Positions 1 to 7,953 are shown, counted from the stretch's first letter. The stretch is 22,612 bases of DNA from an uncultured Ruminococcus sp. (GCA_946544695.1 CAMNMO010000008.1:1-22612); one strand, 5' to 3'. Notes: generated by a model not told the origin, from the sequence alone. Program-made: numbers and translations.

Positions 1-134
1 GCAGCAGCTCGCAGGCTGAAAGCTCGTCAAGCAAGGCTGAGGAGAGCAGCAGCTCGCAGGCTGAAAGCTCGTCAAGCAAGGCTGAGGAAAGCAGCAGCTC
101 GCAGGCTGAGAGCTCGTCAAGTGAAGCTGATACA
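1..134 (+). repeat. Tandem 45-bp repeats encoding a Ser-rich linker
   Basis: Three adjacent 45-bp units (the first missing one base at the window edge, then 45-89 and 90-134) encode the unit SSSSQAESSSSKAEE. Units 1 and 2 differ by one visible base near their ends; unit 3 drifts toward its 3' side (K to E, E to D, E to T). The array probably continues upstream of the window. Such near-identical repeats can change copy number by slippage or recombination. Confidence 0.9.
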
Positions 135-1919
135 AGCTCCAAGCCCGAAAACAAGCCTTCCAATGACGGCGGCATCTACGGCGACCTGGAGATAGAGGTC
201 GTTCCGAAGGGTGAGAAGTCCTCCAACAAGAAATTCAAGGACGACGGCTACGCTTACGCACAGCTGACAGATGAACAGATAAAGAATGCAAGAGGTGTTT
301 ACTACACCGTACTGACAAATGTAAGCACAGATGAAAAGAGCAAGTCATGGACACCCAAGCTGCTTTATGTTCCCGCTGAGGTGGACAAGGACGGCGTGGT
401 CAAGATGGACCTCGACCCGATGTCCATAGGCGTTGTTACCGATAAGGAAGCTGAACCTATAAGCTGCCTGACAAAGTTCATGGGCAAGGGCACTTACCGC
501 TCGTCAGGTACACTGTGCGCTGACGAACAGCTTTCCGACGAGAGAATGAACGTTACCATCGAATCGGTCGTTGACGACAAGGGCAACGCTTCCATAACAG
601 GTATCTCTGCCGACAAGACCACTGAGGGCGGTGTTCCCGTGGCTTCAAAGGAGGATATCGACCTGAGCGAGTGGATGTCATTCTCCAGCTCATTCGTGGG
701 CTTCAAACCTGATGACAAGCACCCCCGCACTCATTACAGCGAGCTTGAACAGAGTGAATTCGGCAGCGAGTTCATATCTGTCGGTGAAAGCTTTGATGTC
801 AAAGCATTCAACCTCTCCGATATGCCCGCAGAGTATGCTATACAGATGAGCGTGTTCACCTACGACGGCAAGGAGTACTGCTCGCCAATCGGTGACTACG
901 AGTTCAAGGATACCGCAGCTGAAAAGCTGAAAGAAGAAAAGATCGATAACGGCACACTGAAATTCGCCATTGCCGACGACCACGCAGAACTTGTAAGCTA
1001 CGAAAGCAAGGACGCTGAGAAGGACGGCAAGATCGAGATACCCGAAAAGGTAGACGGCAAGAGCGTTACAGTTATACGCTCATATTCATTTGACGGCGCA
1101 CAGCCCACCGAGATCGTATTCCCCGACAGTGTGGAAACAATGGGTATACTCAGCAAAACTTTGCAGACAAAGCTTACCGGCATAACTCTCTCCAAGAACC
1201 TGAAAGCTATCCCCGAGAGGGCATTCGGCAATGCATCTGCACTTGAAAGCATCACACTGCCCGACAGTCTTGAAAGCATCGGCAGCTTCGCTTTCAGCCA
1301 CACAGCACTCAAGGAGATAAATATACCTAAGAATGTGACCGTCATAGACGCAGGTGCATTCTCCGACTGCGCTAAGCTTGAAAAGATGACAGTCGATAAG
1401 GACAACAAAACATACGCTGCTAAGGACAACGTGCTGTACACCGCCGACATGAAGAAGCTGGTATGCTTCCCCGGCAGAAGCAGGACCGAGTTCACCATAC
1501 CCGAGGGCGTTGAGGAGATAGGACCTTACGCATTCGTGGGCAGCTACGAACCGGGCTTCTCCATCGGCACTGAGGAAGCAGCAGGCGAGGGTCTGACAAA
1601 GATAACCTTTGCCAAGTCTGTCAAGAAGATAAGCGACTTCGCTTTCCGTGACTGCCTCGGCTTCAAGGAGATAGTTCTCCCCGACAGCCTTGAATACATC
1701 GGCACAGGCGCATTCGGCGCAAGCTTCATGTATACAGCACAGGTAGAACTCACCGAACTGAAGATCGGTGAGAACGTGAAGCGTATACGTGGCTATGCAT
1801 TCACAGGCTACACCGCAAAGAAGATCGCAGTTGATAAAAAGAACTCCTACTTCAAAACTGACGGAAAGAAACTCACAAGTATCGACGGTTCAGCTGAGAT
1901 CGTTGTATTTGCAAAGTAA
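1..1919 (+). CDS. BspA-like leucine-rich-repeat surface protein, 5' partial
   Basis: The reading frame is open from the first bases of the window (codons from position 3) to a TAA at 1917-1919, giving at least 638 residues; the start and any signal peptide lie outside. Order of parts: a Ser/Glu/Ala-rich linker of 15-residue tandem repeats (to about 134) that runs on as Ser/Lys/Pro-rich sequence; an unrecognised region (about 170-940); and from about 948 to the end a run of LRR_5 (BspA/TpLRR) repeats, recognisable by recurring units such as 'ITLPDSLESIGSFAFS' and 'INIPKNVTVIDAGAFSDC'. Proteins with this repeat are usually exported and bind host or substrate surfaces; that role here is inferred. 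The low-complexity linker suggests a spacer between an upstream anchor or domain and the binding domain. A strong terminator follows 12 bases after the stop, so this is the last gene of its transcript. The LRR call is firm; the function is not. Confidence 0.85.
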   Translation, partial: SSSQAESSSSKAEESSSSQAESSSSKAEESSSSQAESSSSEADTSSKPENKPSNDGGIYGDLEIEVVPKGEKSSNKKFKDDGYAYAQLTDEQIKNARGVYYTVLTNVSTDEKSKSWTPKLLYVPAEVDKDGVVKMDLDPMSIGVVTDKEAEPISCLTKFMGKGTYRSSGTLCADEQLSDERMNVTIESVVDDKGNASITGISADKTTEGGVPVASKEDIDLSEWMSFSSSFVGFKPDDKHPRTHYSELEQSEFGSEFISVGESFDVKAFNLSDMPAEYAIQMSVFTYDGKEYCSPIGDYEFKDTAAEKLKEEKIDNGTLKFAIADDHAELVSYESKDAEKDGKIEIPEKVDGKSVTVIRSYSFDGAQPTEIVFPDSVETMGILSKTLQTKLTGITLSKNLKAIPERAFGNASALESITLPDSLESIGSFAFSHTALKEINIPKNVTVIDAGAFSDCAKLEKMTVDKDNKTYAAKDNVLYTADMKKLVCFPGRSRTEFTIPEGVEEIGPYAFVGSYEPGFSIGTEEAAGEGLTKITFAKSVKKISDFAFRDCLGFKEIVLPDSLEYIGTGAFGASFMYTAQVELTELKIGENVKRIRGYAFTGYTAKKIAVDKKNSYFKTDGKKLTSIDGSAEIVVFAK

Positions 1920-1931
1920 TTTAACGTTCAT

Positions 1932-1970
1932 AACACCCGCAGACTGATAAACGCCTGCGGGTGTTTTTTT
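1932..1970 (+). terminator. Rho-independent terminator of the LRR gene
   Basis: A perfect 11-bp stem (1932-1942 with 1955-1965, arm AACACCCGCAG), a 12-base loop and a T run to 1970. It lies immediately downstream of the stop at 1919. Confidence 0.95.
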
Positions 1971-2023
1971 GCGGTCTCACAGGCAGGGATATGTAAAAGC
2001 GCAGAAAATGTCCGCCTTTGCGC

Positions 2024-2052
2024 TTGACTTTTTCGATAATGTGTGCTATAAT
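2024..2052 (+). promoter_or_regulatory. Sigma-A promoter, extended -10, of the alcohol dehydrogenase operon
   Basis: TTGACT at 2024-2029, a 17-bp spacer and a perfect TATAAT at 2047-2052 preceded by TGC (extended -10). Expected transcription start is near 2059, giving a leader of about 134 nt before the ATG at 2193. No known riboswitch was recognised in the leader. Confidence 0.85.
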
Positions 2053-2192
2053 TCTTTCAACCGACGCAGCATGCGGTATAATTGATTTTTCCCGAAAACA
2101 GGCAAGTTTAGCGGGACAGTCAGACATTGTCATTCATTTGATATTTTCCAATATCTATTTTACATTTTCTATGATCGAAAGGAGTCACACAG

Positions 2193-3380
2193 ATGAAAAG
2201 CTTTGATTTTTACAGCCCTACAAAGTTCGTATTCGGCAAAGGCAGAGAGAACGAGGTCGGGACTTATGTGAAAGAATTCGGCGGTACTAAGGTGCTGATA
2301 CACTACGGCGGAGGTTCGGCAGTGCGCTCGGGACTTATCGACAAGGTAAAGAAGTCCCTCGATATACAGGATATCGGCTACTGCGAGCTGGGCGGCGTGC
2401 AGCCAAATCCCCGTGACACACTGGTATATGAGGGTATCGAACTTGCACGCAGAGAGAATATAGATCTCATACTGGCAGTGGGCGGAGGTTCTGTAATAGA
2501 TTCTGCCAAAGCGATAGCTATGGGCGTGCCTTATGACGGAGATTTCTGGGATTTTTACAGCGGCAAGCGTGCGACCGAAGCGCTGCCCGTCGGTACGGTG
2601 CTGACTATCGCAGCCGCAGGCAGCGAAGGCTCGGGAGATTCGGTCATCACCAAAGTAGATGGTATGCTCAAACGTGGTGCAAGCTCAGATGTTATCCGTC
2701 CCAGATTTTCTGTGATGGATCCTGAGCTTACTCAGACTCTTCCTGCTTATCAGACAGCCTGCGGTGCCACCGACATCATGGCGCATGTATTTGAACGCTA
2801 TTTTACAAACACAACAGAAGTCGAGGTCACTGACAGGCTTTGCGAAGCACTGCTGCTGACAATGATAAAGGAAACTCCCAGAGTTATCGAAGACCCCGAC
2901 AATTATCAGGCAAGGGCTAATATCATGTGGGCAGGTACTGTGGCACACACCAACATCGTAGGTGTCGGCAGAGATCAGGACTGGAACAGCCACGGTATCG
3001 AACACGAGCTTTCTGCGCTTTATGACTGCGCACACGGTGCGGGACTTGCGGTGATAATGCCTGCCTGGATGGACTTCATCAGCGAACATCACGACGGAAA
3101 TGTTATGCGCCTGTGCCAGATGGCCACAAGGGTATTCGGCTGCGAGATGGATTTTGAAGACCCGAAGGTGACAGCAAAGGAAGGCATACGCTGCTTCAGA
3201 AAGTTCCTGAGAAGCATAGGCATGCCCATCAATTTTGCAGAGCTTGGCGCTAAGGAAGAAGATATCCCCGCACTGGTAGAAAAATTTGGTCTGGGTGACG
3301 GCAGGACAGGCGGTTTTGTCAGCCTTTCAAGCGAGGACATCGCTGAGATATACCGCATCGCTGCAAAGGCTGAACTGTAA
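2193..3380 (+). CDS. Iron-containing (type III) alcohol dehydrogenase, BDH/YqhD type
   Basis: A 395-residue cytoplasmic enzyme predicted to interconvert aldehydes or ketones and alcohols with NAD(P)H. The dinucleotide-binding Rossmann part occupies roughly residues 1-185, with HYGGGSAVRSG (38-48) and GGGSVIDSAKA (97-107). The all-helical C-terminal half carries the complete metal-ligand set Asp194, His198, His267 and His281, in GATDIMAHVFE and HGIEHELSALYDCAHGAG, spaced as in the butanol dehydrogenase/YqhD group. Length is usual for the family. The start is fixed by AAAGGAG at about 2178-2185, 8 bases before the ATG. It is the first gene of an operon with two SDR enzymes. The GGGS in the first loop favours NADPH, but cofactor and substrate cannot be settled from sequence alone. 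Confidence 0.93.
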   Translation: MKSFDFYSPTKFVFGKGRENEVGTYVKEFGGTKVLIHYGGGSAVRSGLIDKVKKSLDIQDIGYCELGGVQPNPRDTLVYEGIELARRENIDLILAVGGGSVIDSAKAIAMGVPYDGDFWDFYSGKRATEALPVGTVLTIAAAGSEGSGDSVITKVDGMLKRGASSDVIRPRFSVMDPELTQTLPAYQTACGATDIMAHVFERYFTNTTEVEVTDRLCEALLLTMIKETPRVIEDPDNYQARANIMWAGTVAHTNIVGVGRDQDWNSHGIEHELSALYDCAHGAGLAVIMPAWMDFISEHHDGNVMRLCQMATRVFGCEMDFEDPKVTAKEGIRCFRKFLRSIGMPINFAELGAKEEDIPALVEKFGLGDGRTGGFVSLSSEDIAEIYRIAAKAEL

Positions 3381-3445
3381 ATATATAACGGCCAAAAGAT
3401 CGGAAATACACTGAGATACTGCCTGACTTAAAGGAGTGAATGATA

Positions 3446-4462
3446 ATGAAGATACTTTTCATAGGCGGCACAGGCACCATAAGCATGGCTATAACGAAGC
3501 GTCTTGTGAAGCAGGGACACGAACTTTATCTGCTTAATCGTGGCAGCAGGAATGCAGGTCTGCCCGACGGGATAAAGTACATCACCACAGATATAAACGA
3601 TGAGGAAAAAACCGCAAAGCTGCTGGAGGGTCTGGAATTTGACTGCGTGGGCGAGTTCATAGGCTTCGTGCCTGAACAGCTTGAAAGGGACTACCGACTT
3701 TTCAAGGGAAAAACAAAGCAGTTTATCTACATAAGTTCGGCATCGGCTTATCAGAAACCGCCTGCGGGCTATGTCATCACAGAGGAAACTCCCCTTGAAA
3801 ATCCCTACTGGGAATATTCACGCAACAAGAAAGCCTGCGAGGAATACCTGATGGAGCTGTATAAGAATGAGGGCTTCCCTGTTACCATAGTCAGACCTTC
3901 GCACACATACGATGAAAGAAGTGTGCCGCTGGGCGTTCACGGCAGCGGCGGAAGCTGGCAGGTGGTCAAAAGGATAAAGGAAGGCAAGCCTGTCATCATA
4001 CACGGTGACGGTTCATCACTGTGGACAATAACCCACAACAGCGACTTCGCCAAAGCCTATACGGGTCTTATAGGCAACCCCAAAGCAATAGGCGAGGCAT
4101 TCCATATAACCACAGATGAAAGTGTGAGCTGGAACGAGATATACGGCTACATCGCAGAAGCGCTGGGCGTTGAACTGAAGCCTTACTATGTGGCTTCGCA
4201 GACACTGGCTGACCTGAGCGACTACGACTTCGTTGGCAGCCTTATCGGTGACAAGTCAAACTCGGTGGTGTTCGACAATTCAAAGGTCAAGGCGCTGGTG
4301 CCTGATTTCAAGTGCACTGTCAGCGCAAGGGACGGCATTTACAGCACGGTGGAATATATTCTGGCACACCCCGAATATCAGCAGGATGACCCTGAATTTG
4401 ATGCATGGTGCGACAAGGTGATCGCTGCGCTCGAAAAGATGAAGGAGAGTTTCAATGGTTGA
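3446..4462 (+). CDS. NAD-dependent epimerase/dehydratase-like extended SDR
   Basis: A 338-residue Rossmann-fold protein of the extended SDR superfamily. The N-terminal glycine motif GGTGTIS (7-13) binds the cofactor, and YSRNK (124-128) gives the catalytic Tyr and Lys of the YxxxK motif; FIYISSASAY (93-102) is the usual strand-Ser region. An in-frame ATG at 3440 lies only 3 bases after the AAGGAG at 3431-3436, too close; the ATG at 3446 is 9 bases from it and starts directly with MKILFIGGTG, so 3446 was chosen. The family includes nucleotide-sugar epimerases and CSP41-like proteins, so the substrate is open. It follows the alcohol dehydrogenase by 65 bases with no terminator between, and its last codons overlap the next gene. 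Confidence 0.88.
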   Translation: MKILFIGGTGTISMAITKRLVKQGHELYLLNRGSRNAGLPDGIKYITTDINDEEKTAKLLEGLEFDCVGEFIGFVPEQLERDYRLFKGKTKQFIYISSASAYQKPPAGYVITEETPLENPYWEYSRNKKACEEYLMELYKNEGFPVTIVRPSHTYDERSVPLGVHGSGGSWQVVKRIKEGKPVIIHGDGSSLWTITHNSDFAKAYTGLIGNPKAIGEAFHITTDESVSWNEIYGYIAEALGVELKPYYVASQTLADLSDYDFVGSLIGDKSNSVVFDNSKVKALVPDFKCTVSARDGIYSTVEYILAHPEYQQDDPEFDAWCDKVIAALEKMKESFNG

Positions 4463-5225
4463 TGTTTATGGACGCTGGGCGCTGATAACGGGCGCTGCAA
4501 GGGGCATAGGCTATGGTGCGGCAAAGTTCATGGCTGAACGTGGCTGCAACCTGATACTTCACGGCAGAACAGCCGACCACTGCGACAAGGTGCTTGCAGA
4601 GGTCAGGAAAATGGGCGTGCAGGCTTATGCGGTGGGCGCTGAGTTCTCATCGCTGCCGCAGGTGGAAAGCATGCTGGCTGAGATAGACGCACTGGGCGTT
4701 GATGTGGATATCGTGCTGAACAATGCGGGCATGCAGATAGCTTACCGCACCGATCATCTGAATACACCGCCATCGGATTACGAAGAAAGTTTCAAGATAA
4801 ACACCATCGCACCGATGATGATAGTATACCATTTTCTGCCGAAGATGGAAAAGCGTGGTTTCGGGCGGATCGTCAACACCACCAGCGGTATCAGGCTTGA
4901 ACCCGAACAGGCAGGCTATTCTGCCAGCAAAGCGGCACTGGACAAGGTAACGATGGACCTTGCCGCAAAGTATGAGGGCACGGATATCTGCATAAACATC
5001 ACCGACCCCGGCTGGTGCAGGACCGACCTGGGCGGGCAGCATGCACCGAACGCCCCCGAAAGCTCGCTTCCAGGCGTGGTGGTAGGTGCGTTCATCGACG
5101 ACAAAAAGTCGGGCAGGAACCTGTCTGCGGGCAATTTCTACGGCATGACCCTTGAAGAAGCAGTCGCTAAGGCTGAAAACGGATTTCCCAGATACAGCGG
5201 TTCTGTGGCTTACCCAGTTGAATAA
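4455..5225 (+). CDS. Classical short-chain dehydrogenase/reductase (SDR)
   Basis: A 256-residue NAD(P)-dependent oxidoreductase with every classical SDR landmark: TGAARGIG (12-19) for the cofactor, NNAG (89-92), Asn115, and the catalytic Ser144, Tyr155 and Lys159 (YSASK), then DPGW (184-187). The basic Arg38 after strand 2 (HGRT) hints at NADP(H). The ATG overlaps the 3' end of the preceding gene by 8 bases and is preceded by GAAGGAG at 4441-4447, so translation is probably coupled. The family is close to FabG-like 3-oxoacyl reductases and sugar or alcohol dehydrogenases; no substrate is assigned. A terminator at 5250-5289 closes the operon. Confidence 0.92.
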   Translation: MVDVYGRWALITGAARGIGYGAAKFMAERGCNLILHGRTADHCDKVLAEVRKMGVQAYAVGAEFSSLPQVESMLAEIDALGVDVDIVLNNAGMQIAYRTDHLNTPPSDYEESFKINTIAPMMIVYHFLPKMEKRGFGRIVNTTSGIRLEPEQAGYSASKAALDKVTMDLAAKYEGTDICINITDPGWCRTDLGGQHAPNAPESSLPGVVVGAFIDDKKSGRNLSAGNFYGMTLEEAVAKAENGFPRYSGSVAYPVE

Positions 5226-5249
5226 ATACACAGCTGATGATAATTTTCG

Positions 5250-5289
5250 GGACACCTCTGCAATGAAGGCGCAGGGGTGTCCTTTTTAT
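5250..5289 (+). terminator. Rho-independent terminator of the ADH-SDR operon
   Basis: A 12-bp stem with one G-U pair (5250-5261, arm GGACACCTCTGC, with 5271-5282), a 9-base loop, then TTTTTATTT. It sits 24 bases after the SDR stop. Confidence 0.93.
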
Positions 5290-5336
5290 TTGGCTGTACA
5301 AAGTGTGGGCACGGAAATCAATTTTGACAAAACAAA

Positions 5337-5418
5337 GCTGTATTTTTGTGTATTCCCCCATGCGTTCACGCATTTGCCTTACGGCGGGGGGAATACACTC
5401 AACACCATATTTTACAGC
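5337..5418. other. T-shaped palindromic element (three-way junction) in an intergenic region
   Basis: An outer arm GCTGTA/TACAGC (5337-5342 with 5413-5418) encloses a perfect 12-bp stem GTGTATTCCCCC (5348-5359) with 5387-5398. Inside are two further hairpins: ATGCG-TTCA-CGCAT (5360-5373) and GCC-TTAC-GGC (5376-5385). It lies after the operon terminator and before the next promoter, has no T run, and encodes nothing. It could be a cruciform-forming DNA element, a remnant of a small mobile element, or an untested RNA. The fold is read directly; the function is unknown. The rest of 5290-5485 shows nothing else recognisable. Confidence 0.7.
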
Positions 5419-5485
5419 CGTAATGCATGTTCAAACCTTTGTATTATGCAAAATTTGATTTCCGTGGAAGTGTGGGGCGGCGGTG

Positions 5486-5514
5486 TTGATTTTTTCTGAG
5501 ATATGTGTTATAAT
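5486..5514 (+). promoter_or_regulatory. Sigma-A promoter, extended -10, of the DUF4177-lipoprotein operon
   Basis: TTGATT at 5486-5491, a 17-bp spacer, and TATAAT at 5509-5514 preceded by TGT (extended -10). The predicted transcription start near 5521 gives a short leader to the ATG at 5558. Confidence 0.85.
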
Positions 5515-5557
5515 AAAATGTAAAACATCACGTATCAATGCAATGCGAGGTCTTTTT

Positions 5558-5746
5558 ATGAAACAGTATAAGATAGTAAGAGTAAAATTAAAAATGGAAG
5601 ATATAGGTCTTGCCAATTATGAAAAGGTCGAAACTGTGATGAATGATATGGCAAAGGACGGCTGGGAGGTAGTGTGTACATCTCCGCAGCCCGGTATCAA
5701 CACCAATTTTATGCTTGTGACTTTTTGCAGGGAGGACGAACAGTAA
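5558..5746 (+). CDS. DUF4177-like small protein
   Basis: A 62-residue soluble protein. The pattern YKIVRVKLK, then a helix ending in MAKDGWEVVCTSPQP and a final strand LVTFCRE, matches the DUF4177 type of beta-alpha-beta mini-domain (YKvv...GWElv), whose function is not known. The start was placed at 5558 because GAGG (5547-5550) lies 7 bases upstream and because the predicted transcript begins near 5521; the frame is open further upstream, but an earlier start (5483) would precede the transcript. It is first in an operon with a lipoprotein gene 51 bases downstream. No signal peptide or membrane segment is present. Confidence 0.8.
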   Translation: MKQYKIVRVKLKMEDIGLANYEKVETVMNDMAKDGWEVVCTSPQPGINTNFMLVTFCREDEQ

Positions 5747-5797
5747 GACCCGATCTGAAATGACACGATAATGTTTGCATGAAAGGAGAGCTGCCTT

Positions 5798-6832
5798 ATG
5801 AAAAAGCTCACCGCTGCTGTAATGGCAGCTGTACTGCTGCTGAGCGGCTGCACGATAGACCCGAAAACCACGCAGAACAAACAAAAGCCCGAAGCAAGAG
5901 AATATACCGACAGCGCAGCCGAAGTGGAATTTGCATCTGCCAAAATAAGCGATGACGGCAAAGTTCCCGAGTATGGCGGACCGCTTGTGTACAAGGATTT
6001 CAGCTACGGTGATACAAACTTTTTCCTGGAATATCCGCCGAATGAAAATTTTATCACGATGGTCTATTTTACGGGGTATGATGAGAACGGCGACTGGTCA
6101 GGCGGCGTGAACGGTCTTGCAAGAATGGAAGAAGGCGACACCAAGAAAAACATACTTGAAAAGTACGGTGCAGAAGAAACGCCGATGAGCTATCTGACCG
6201 ACAAGCAGTGTATTCTGGAAAACCTGATTAACAATGAGCTGTTTCTTGCAAATTCATACCACTGCATATCTTACTGTGATAAATACTACCCCATAGAATG
6301 CGGGTCGCTGCCGTTTCAGCAGCGTGCTTCGATAAGGTTCTATTTTGACAGCTACGATGATGTGGCACTGGTCACATTCAACATCAATGATGACCTGATA
6401 CTGTTAAGGCAGATAGATGAAGGCAGAACACTTTCCTATGAGGATTACGGCTTTGAACCTTATGACCCCGACGGTGAGACACTGATACCGAGGGTGATGC
6501 TCAAAGGCATGTCAGCATACGAACAGCTGCACACCGACCTTTCATACCCGGTGCTGAGATTCGCTGACGGCGTTATGAAGATACAGTGGTATGACTATGA
6601 CGGCAGTGAGACAGAGGGCGAAGGTCTGCTGAAAAGCGGTACTGAACTGAAATATACGCTAAACGGCTGCAACATAGACCTTGAACTGCCCGAAGGCGGC
6701 AACAGCATGGATACTTACATAAGCTTCAACAAATATCTTGGCGCTTATGAACTGCATGACCCCTACTGGCGGGATAATTACGGCTGCACACTCATGCTGG
6801 GACAAGCAGTGCAGCAGGAAGACGTGGGATAA
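5798..6832 (+). CDS. Lipoprotein of unknown function
   Basis: A 344-residue predicted membrane lipoprotein. The signal peptide MKKLTAAVMAAVLLLSGC ends in the lipobox LSGC, giving lipidated Cys18. A short Lys/Gln/Glu-rich linker follows, then an acidic globular domain from about residue 35 to the end, rich in Tyr, Asp and Gly, with several internal Cys and predicted mostly beta. No known family was recognised. The start is fixed by AAAGGAG (5782-5788), 9 bases before the ATG. Its TAA is directly followed by the ATG of the C39-like gene, so the two products are probably made in matched amounts and may work together at the outer face of the membrane; that is an inference. Confidence 0.85.
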   Translation: MKKLTAAVMAAVLLLSGCTIDPKTTQNKQKPEAREYTDSAAEVEFASAKISDDGKVPEYGGPLVYKDFSYGDTNFFLEYPPNENFITMVYFTGYDENGDWSGGVNGLARMEEGDTKKNILEKYGAEETPMSYLTDKQCILENLINNELFLANSYHCISYCDKYYPIECGSLPFQQRASIRFYFDSYDDVALVTFNINDDLILLRQIDEGRTLSYEDYGFEPYDPDGETLIPRVMLKGMSAYEQLHTDLSYPVLRFADGVMKIQWYDYDGSETEGEGLLKSGTELKYTLNGCNIDLELPEGGNSMDTYISFNKYLGAYELHDPYWRDNYGCTLMLGQAVQQEDVG

Positions 6833-7840
6833 ATGAAGAACAATGAATTCAAAAAGATGATGAACGACAACCGCAACGATATTGCCAAAGCTTCAAGGCT
6901 GGGGCTTGGGATAATACTGGGTGCGGTGATACTGATAGGCATCGTGTTTTACGGCATAGCCCCCAAAACACGAAAAAAGGAACCTGTAAGCACAGCGCCC
7001 GCACCCGAGTCAATGGCTGAACAGGTGGTCGATGAAAAACCTGCTGACAAGGAACCCACCATCGAGGAGGACGAGGTAAAGGAGATACCGCAGGGACATC
7101 TCTACCGTGTATCGGTGGATACGGGCGTTACCGACAAGGACGGCGGCTACATAGGCGCTGCCACCGAAGGCGAGCTGTTTTCATCTTATGATGTGCTTGA
7201 CATTGCAGAGTTCGGCACAGGCAAACAGATAAGCGTCGATTACCTTTCGCAGAAGGGCTATATATCTGCCGATGACCTGACCGAAGTCATGACGGCGGTG
7301 GTGCTGCCCTCAGCGGGTGACAGCATAATGAAGGACGAGTACAACGGCACATACCCATGCAGCACGACTGACTGCGGACCTGTGGCAGCAGCCGCACTGG
7401 TCAACAGCGAAAAGCTGCGCAGCTGGGACAAAGCCGACCTGATAAGCGCAGAGGACGTACTGGAGACCGATGGAGATATCACCAAGCTGATAAACGCATA
7501 TTCGGGCGGCGACCTGATTGCCGAAAAACTCAGCGATGTCAGCGAAAGTTCTATAAAGTCACAGATAGACAGCGGCAGAAGAGTGCTGCTGGCTGTAAGG
7601 TATTACAACGGCGTGGCTGATTTTGATTACAGCAATTACTACGGCATAACCTCAGAAACGAGCTATGTCGTGGTTTGCGGCTATGATGACAGCGATGAGG
7701 AAAACGGCATGGTGTTCTACTGCTGCGACCCCTTCTATGGTCAGGGCGGCAGAAGCCTTGCAACAGTCAGCGCCGAAACGCTGTGCACCTCTGCCGACCT
7801 GGTGGACAGCAAATACAAGGGCATGATAATACTGCACTGA
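6833..7840 (+). CDS. Membrane-anchored SH3b-like plus C39-like (papain-fold) protein, catalytic His missing
   Basis: A 335-residue protein with a short cytoplasmic N-terminus, one membrane segment (about 23-42), a Pro/Glu-rich linker (45-85), a probable bacterial SH3-like domain (88-150, ending KGYISADDL) and a C39-like peptidase domain (about 155-335). The domain shows the nucleophile box TTDCGPVAAAAL with Cys181, the IDSGRRVLLAV strand (245-255) and the YCCDPFYG box with Asp299. The residue that should be the catalytic His before VVV.GYD is Ser277 (TSYVVVCGYDD), and the only His residues are His89 and the C-terminal His335. The fold is therefore probably kept and the peptidase activity lost. 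The ATG abuts the stop of the lipoprotein gene; only weak GGAAG-type spacing is visible, consistent with translational coupling. Confidence 0.8.
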   Translation: MKNNEFKKMMNDNRNDIAKASRLGLGIILGAVILIGIVFYGIAPKTRKKEPVSTAPAPESMAEQVVDEKPADKEPTIEEDEVKEIPQGHLYRVSVDTGVTDKDGGYIGAATEGELFSSYDVLDIAEFGTGKQISVDYLSQKGYISADDLTEVMTAVVLPSAGDSIMKDEYNGTYPCSTTDCGPVAAAALVNSEKLRSWDKADLISAEDVLETDGDITKLINAYSGGDLIAEKLSDVSESSIKSQIDSGRRVLLAVRYYNGVADFDYSNYYGITSETSYVVVCGYDDSDEENGMVFYCCDPFYGQGGRSLATVSAETLCTSADLVDSKYKGMIILH

Positions 7841-7863
7841 CAACTAACAAATATAAAAACAAG

Positions 7864-7902
7864 AAAGGTGTGCGCCGCAGATATTTCGGCGGCACCTTTT
7901 TT
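7864..7902. terminator. Bidirectional terminator in a convergent intergenic region
   Basis: Stem AAAGGTG (7864-7870) with 7893-7899 and CGCCG (7873-7877) with 7887-7891, with a small internal loop. On the plus strand it is followed by TTTTTT; read on the minus strand it is followed by TTTCTTGTTTTTATATTTG. It can therefore serve both the plus-strand operon ending at 7840 and the permease operon ending at 8230. Confidence 0.85.
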
Positions 7903-7906
7903 AACG

Positions 7907-7953
7907 CACAAAGACGCCCCGCAGCTTATGCACGCTGTGGGGCGGTCTTTGTG
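7907..7953. other. Long 19-bp hairpin downstream of the terminator
   Basis: CACAAAGAC (7907-7915) pairs with 7945-7953, and GCCCCGCAGC (7916-7925) pairs with 7934-7943 with one G-U pair; a single base is bulged and the loop is 8 bases. A short T run follows on the plus strand only after a gap (about 7960-7965). It may be a back-up terminator or transcript-end structure. Confidence 0.65.

Noticed and set aside
381..383. ATG at 381 as the start of the LRR protein
   Set aside because: The frame stays open upstream to position 3 with continuous repeat coding, and there is no ribosome binding site; the gene is truncated by the window edge.
5234..5240. CTGATGA, a hammerhead ribozyme core motif
   Set aside because: No paired stem II with a following GAAA and no flanking stems I and III could be found.
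5152..5499. A 115-codon plus-strand frame over the intergenic region
   Set aside because: It begins inside the SDR gene in another frame, runs through the terminator and the palindromic element, and has no ribosome binding site.
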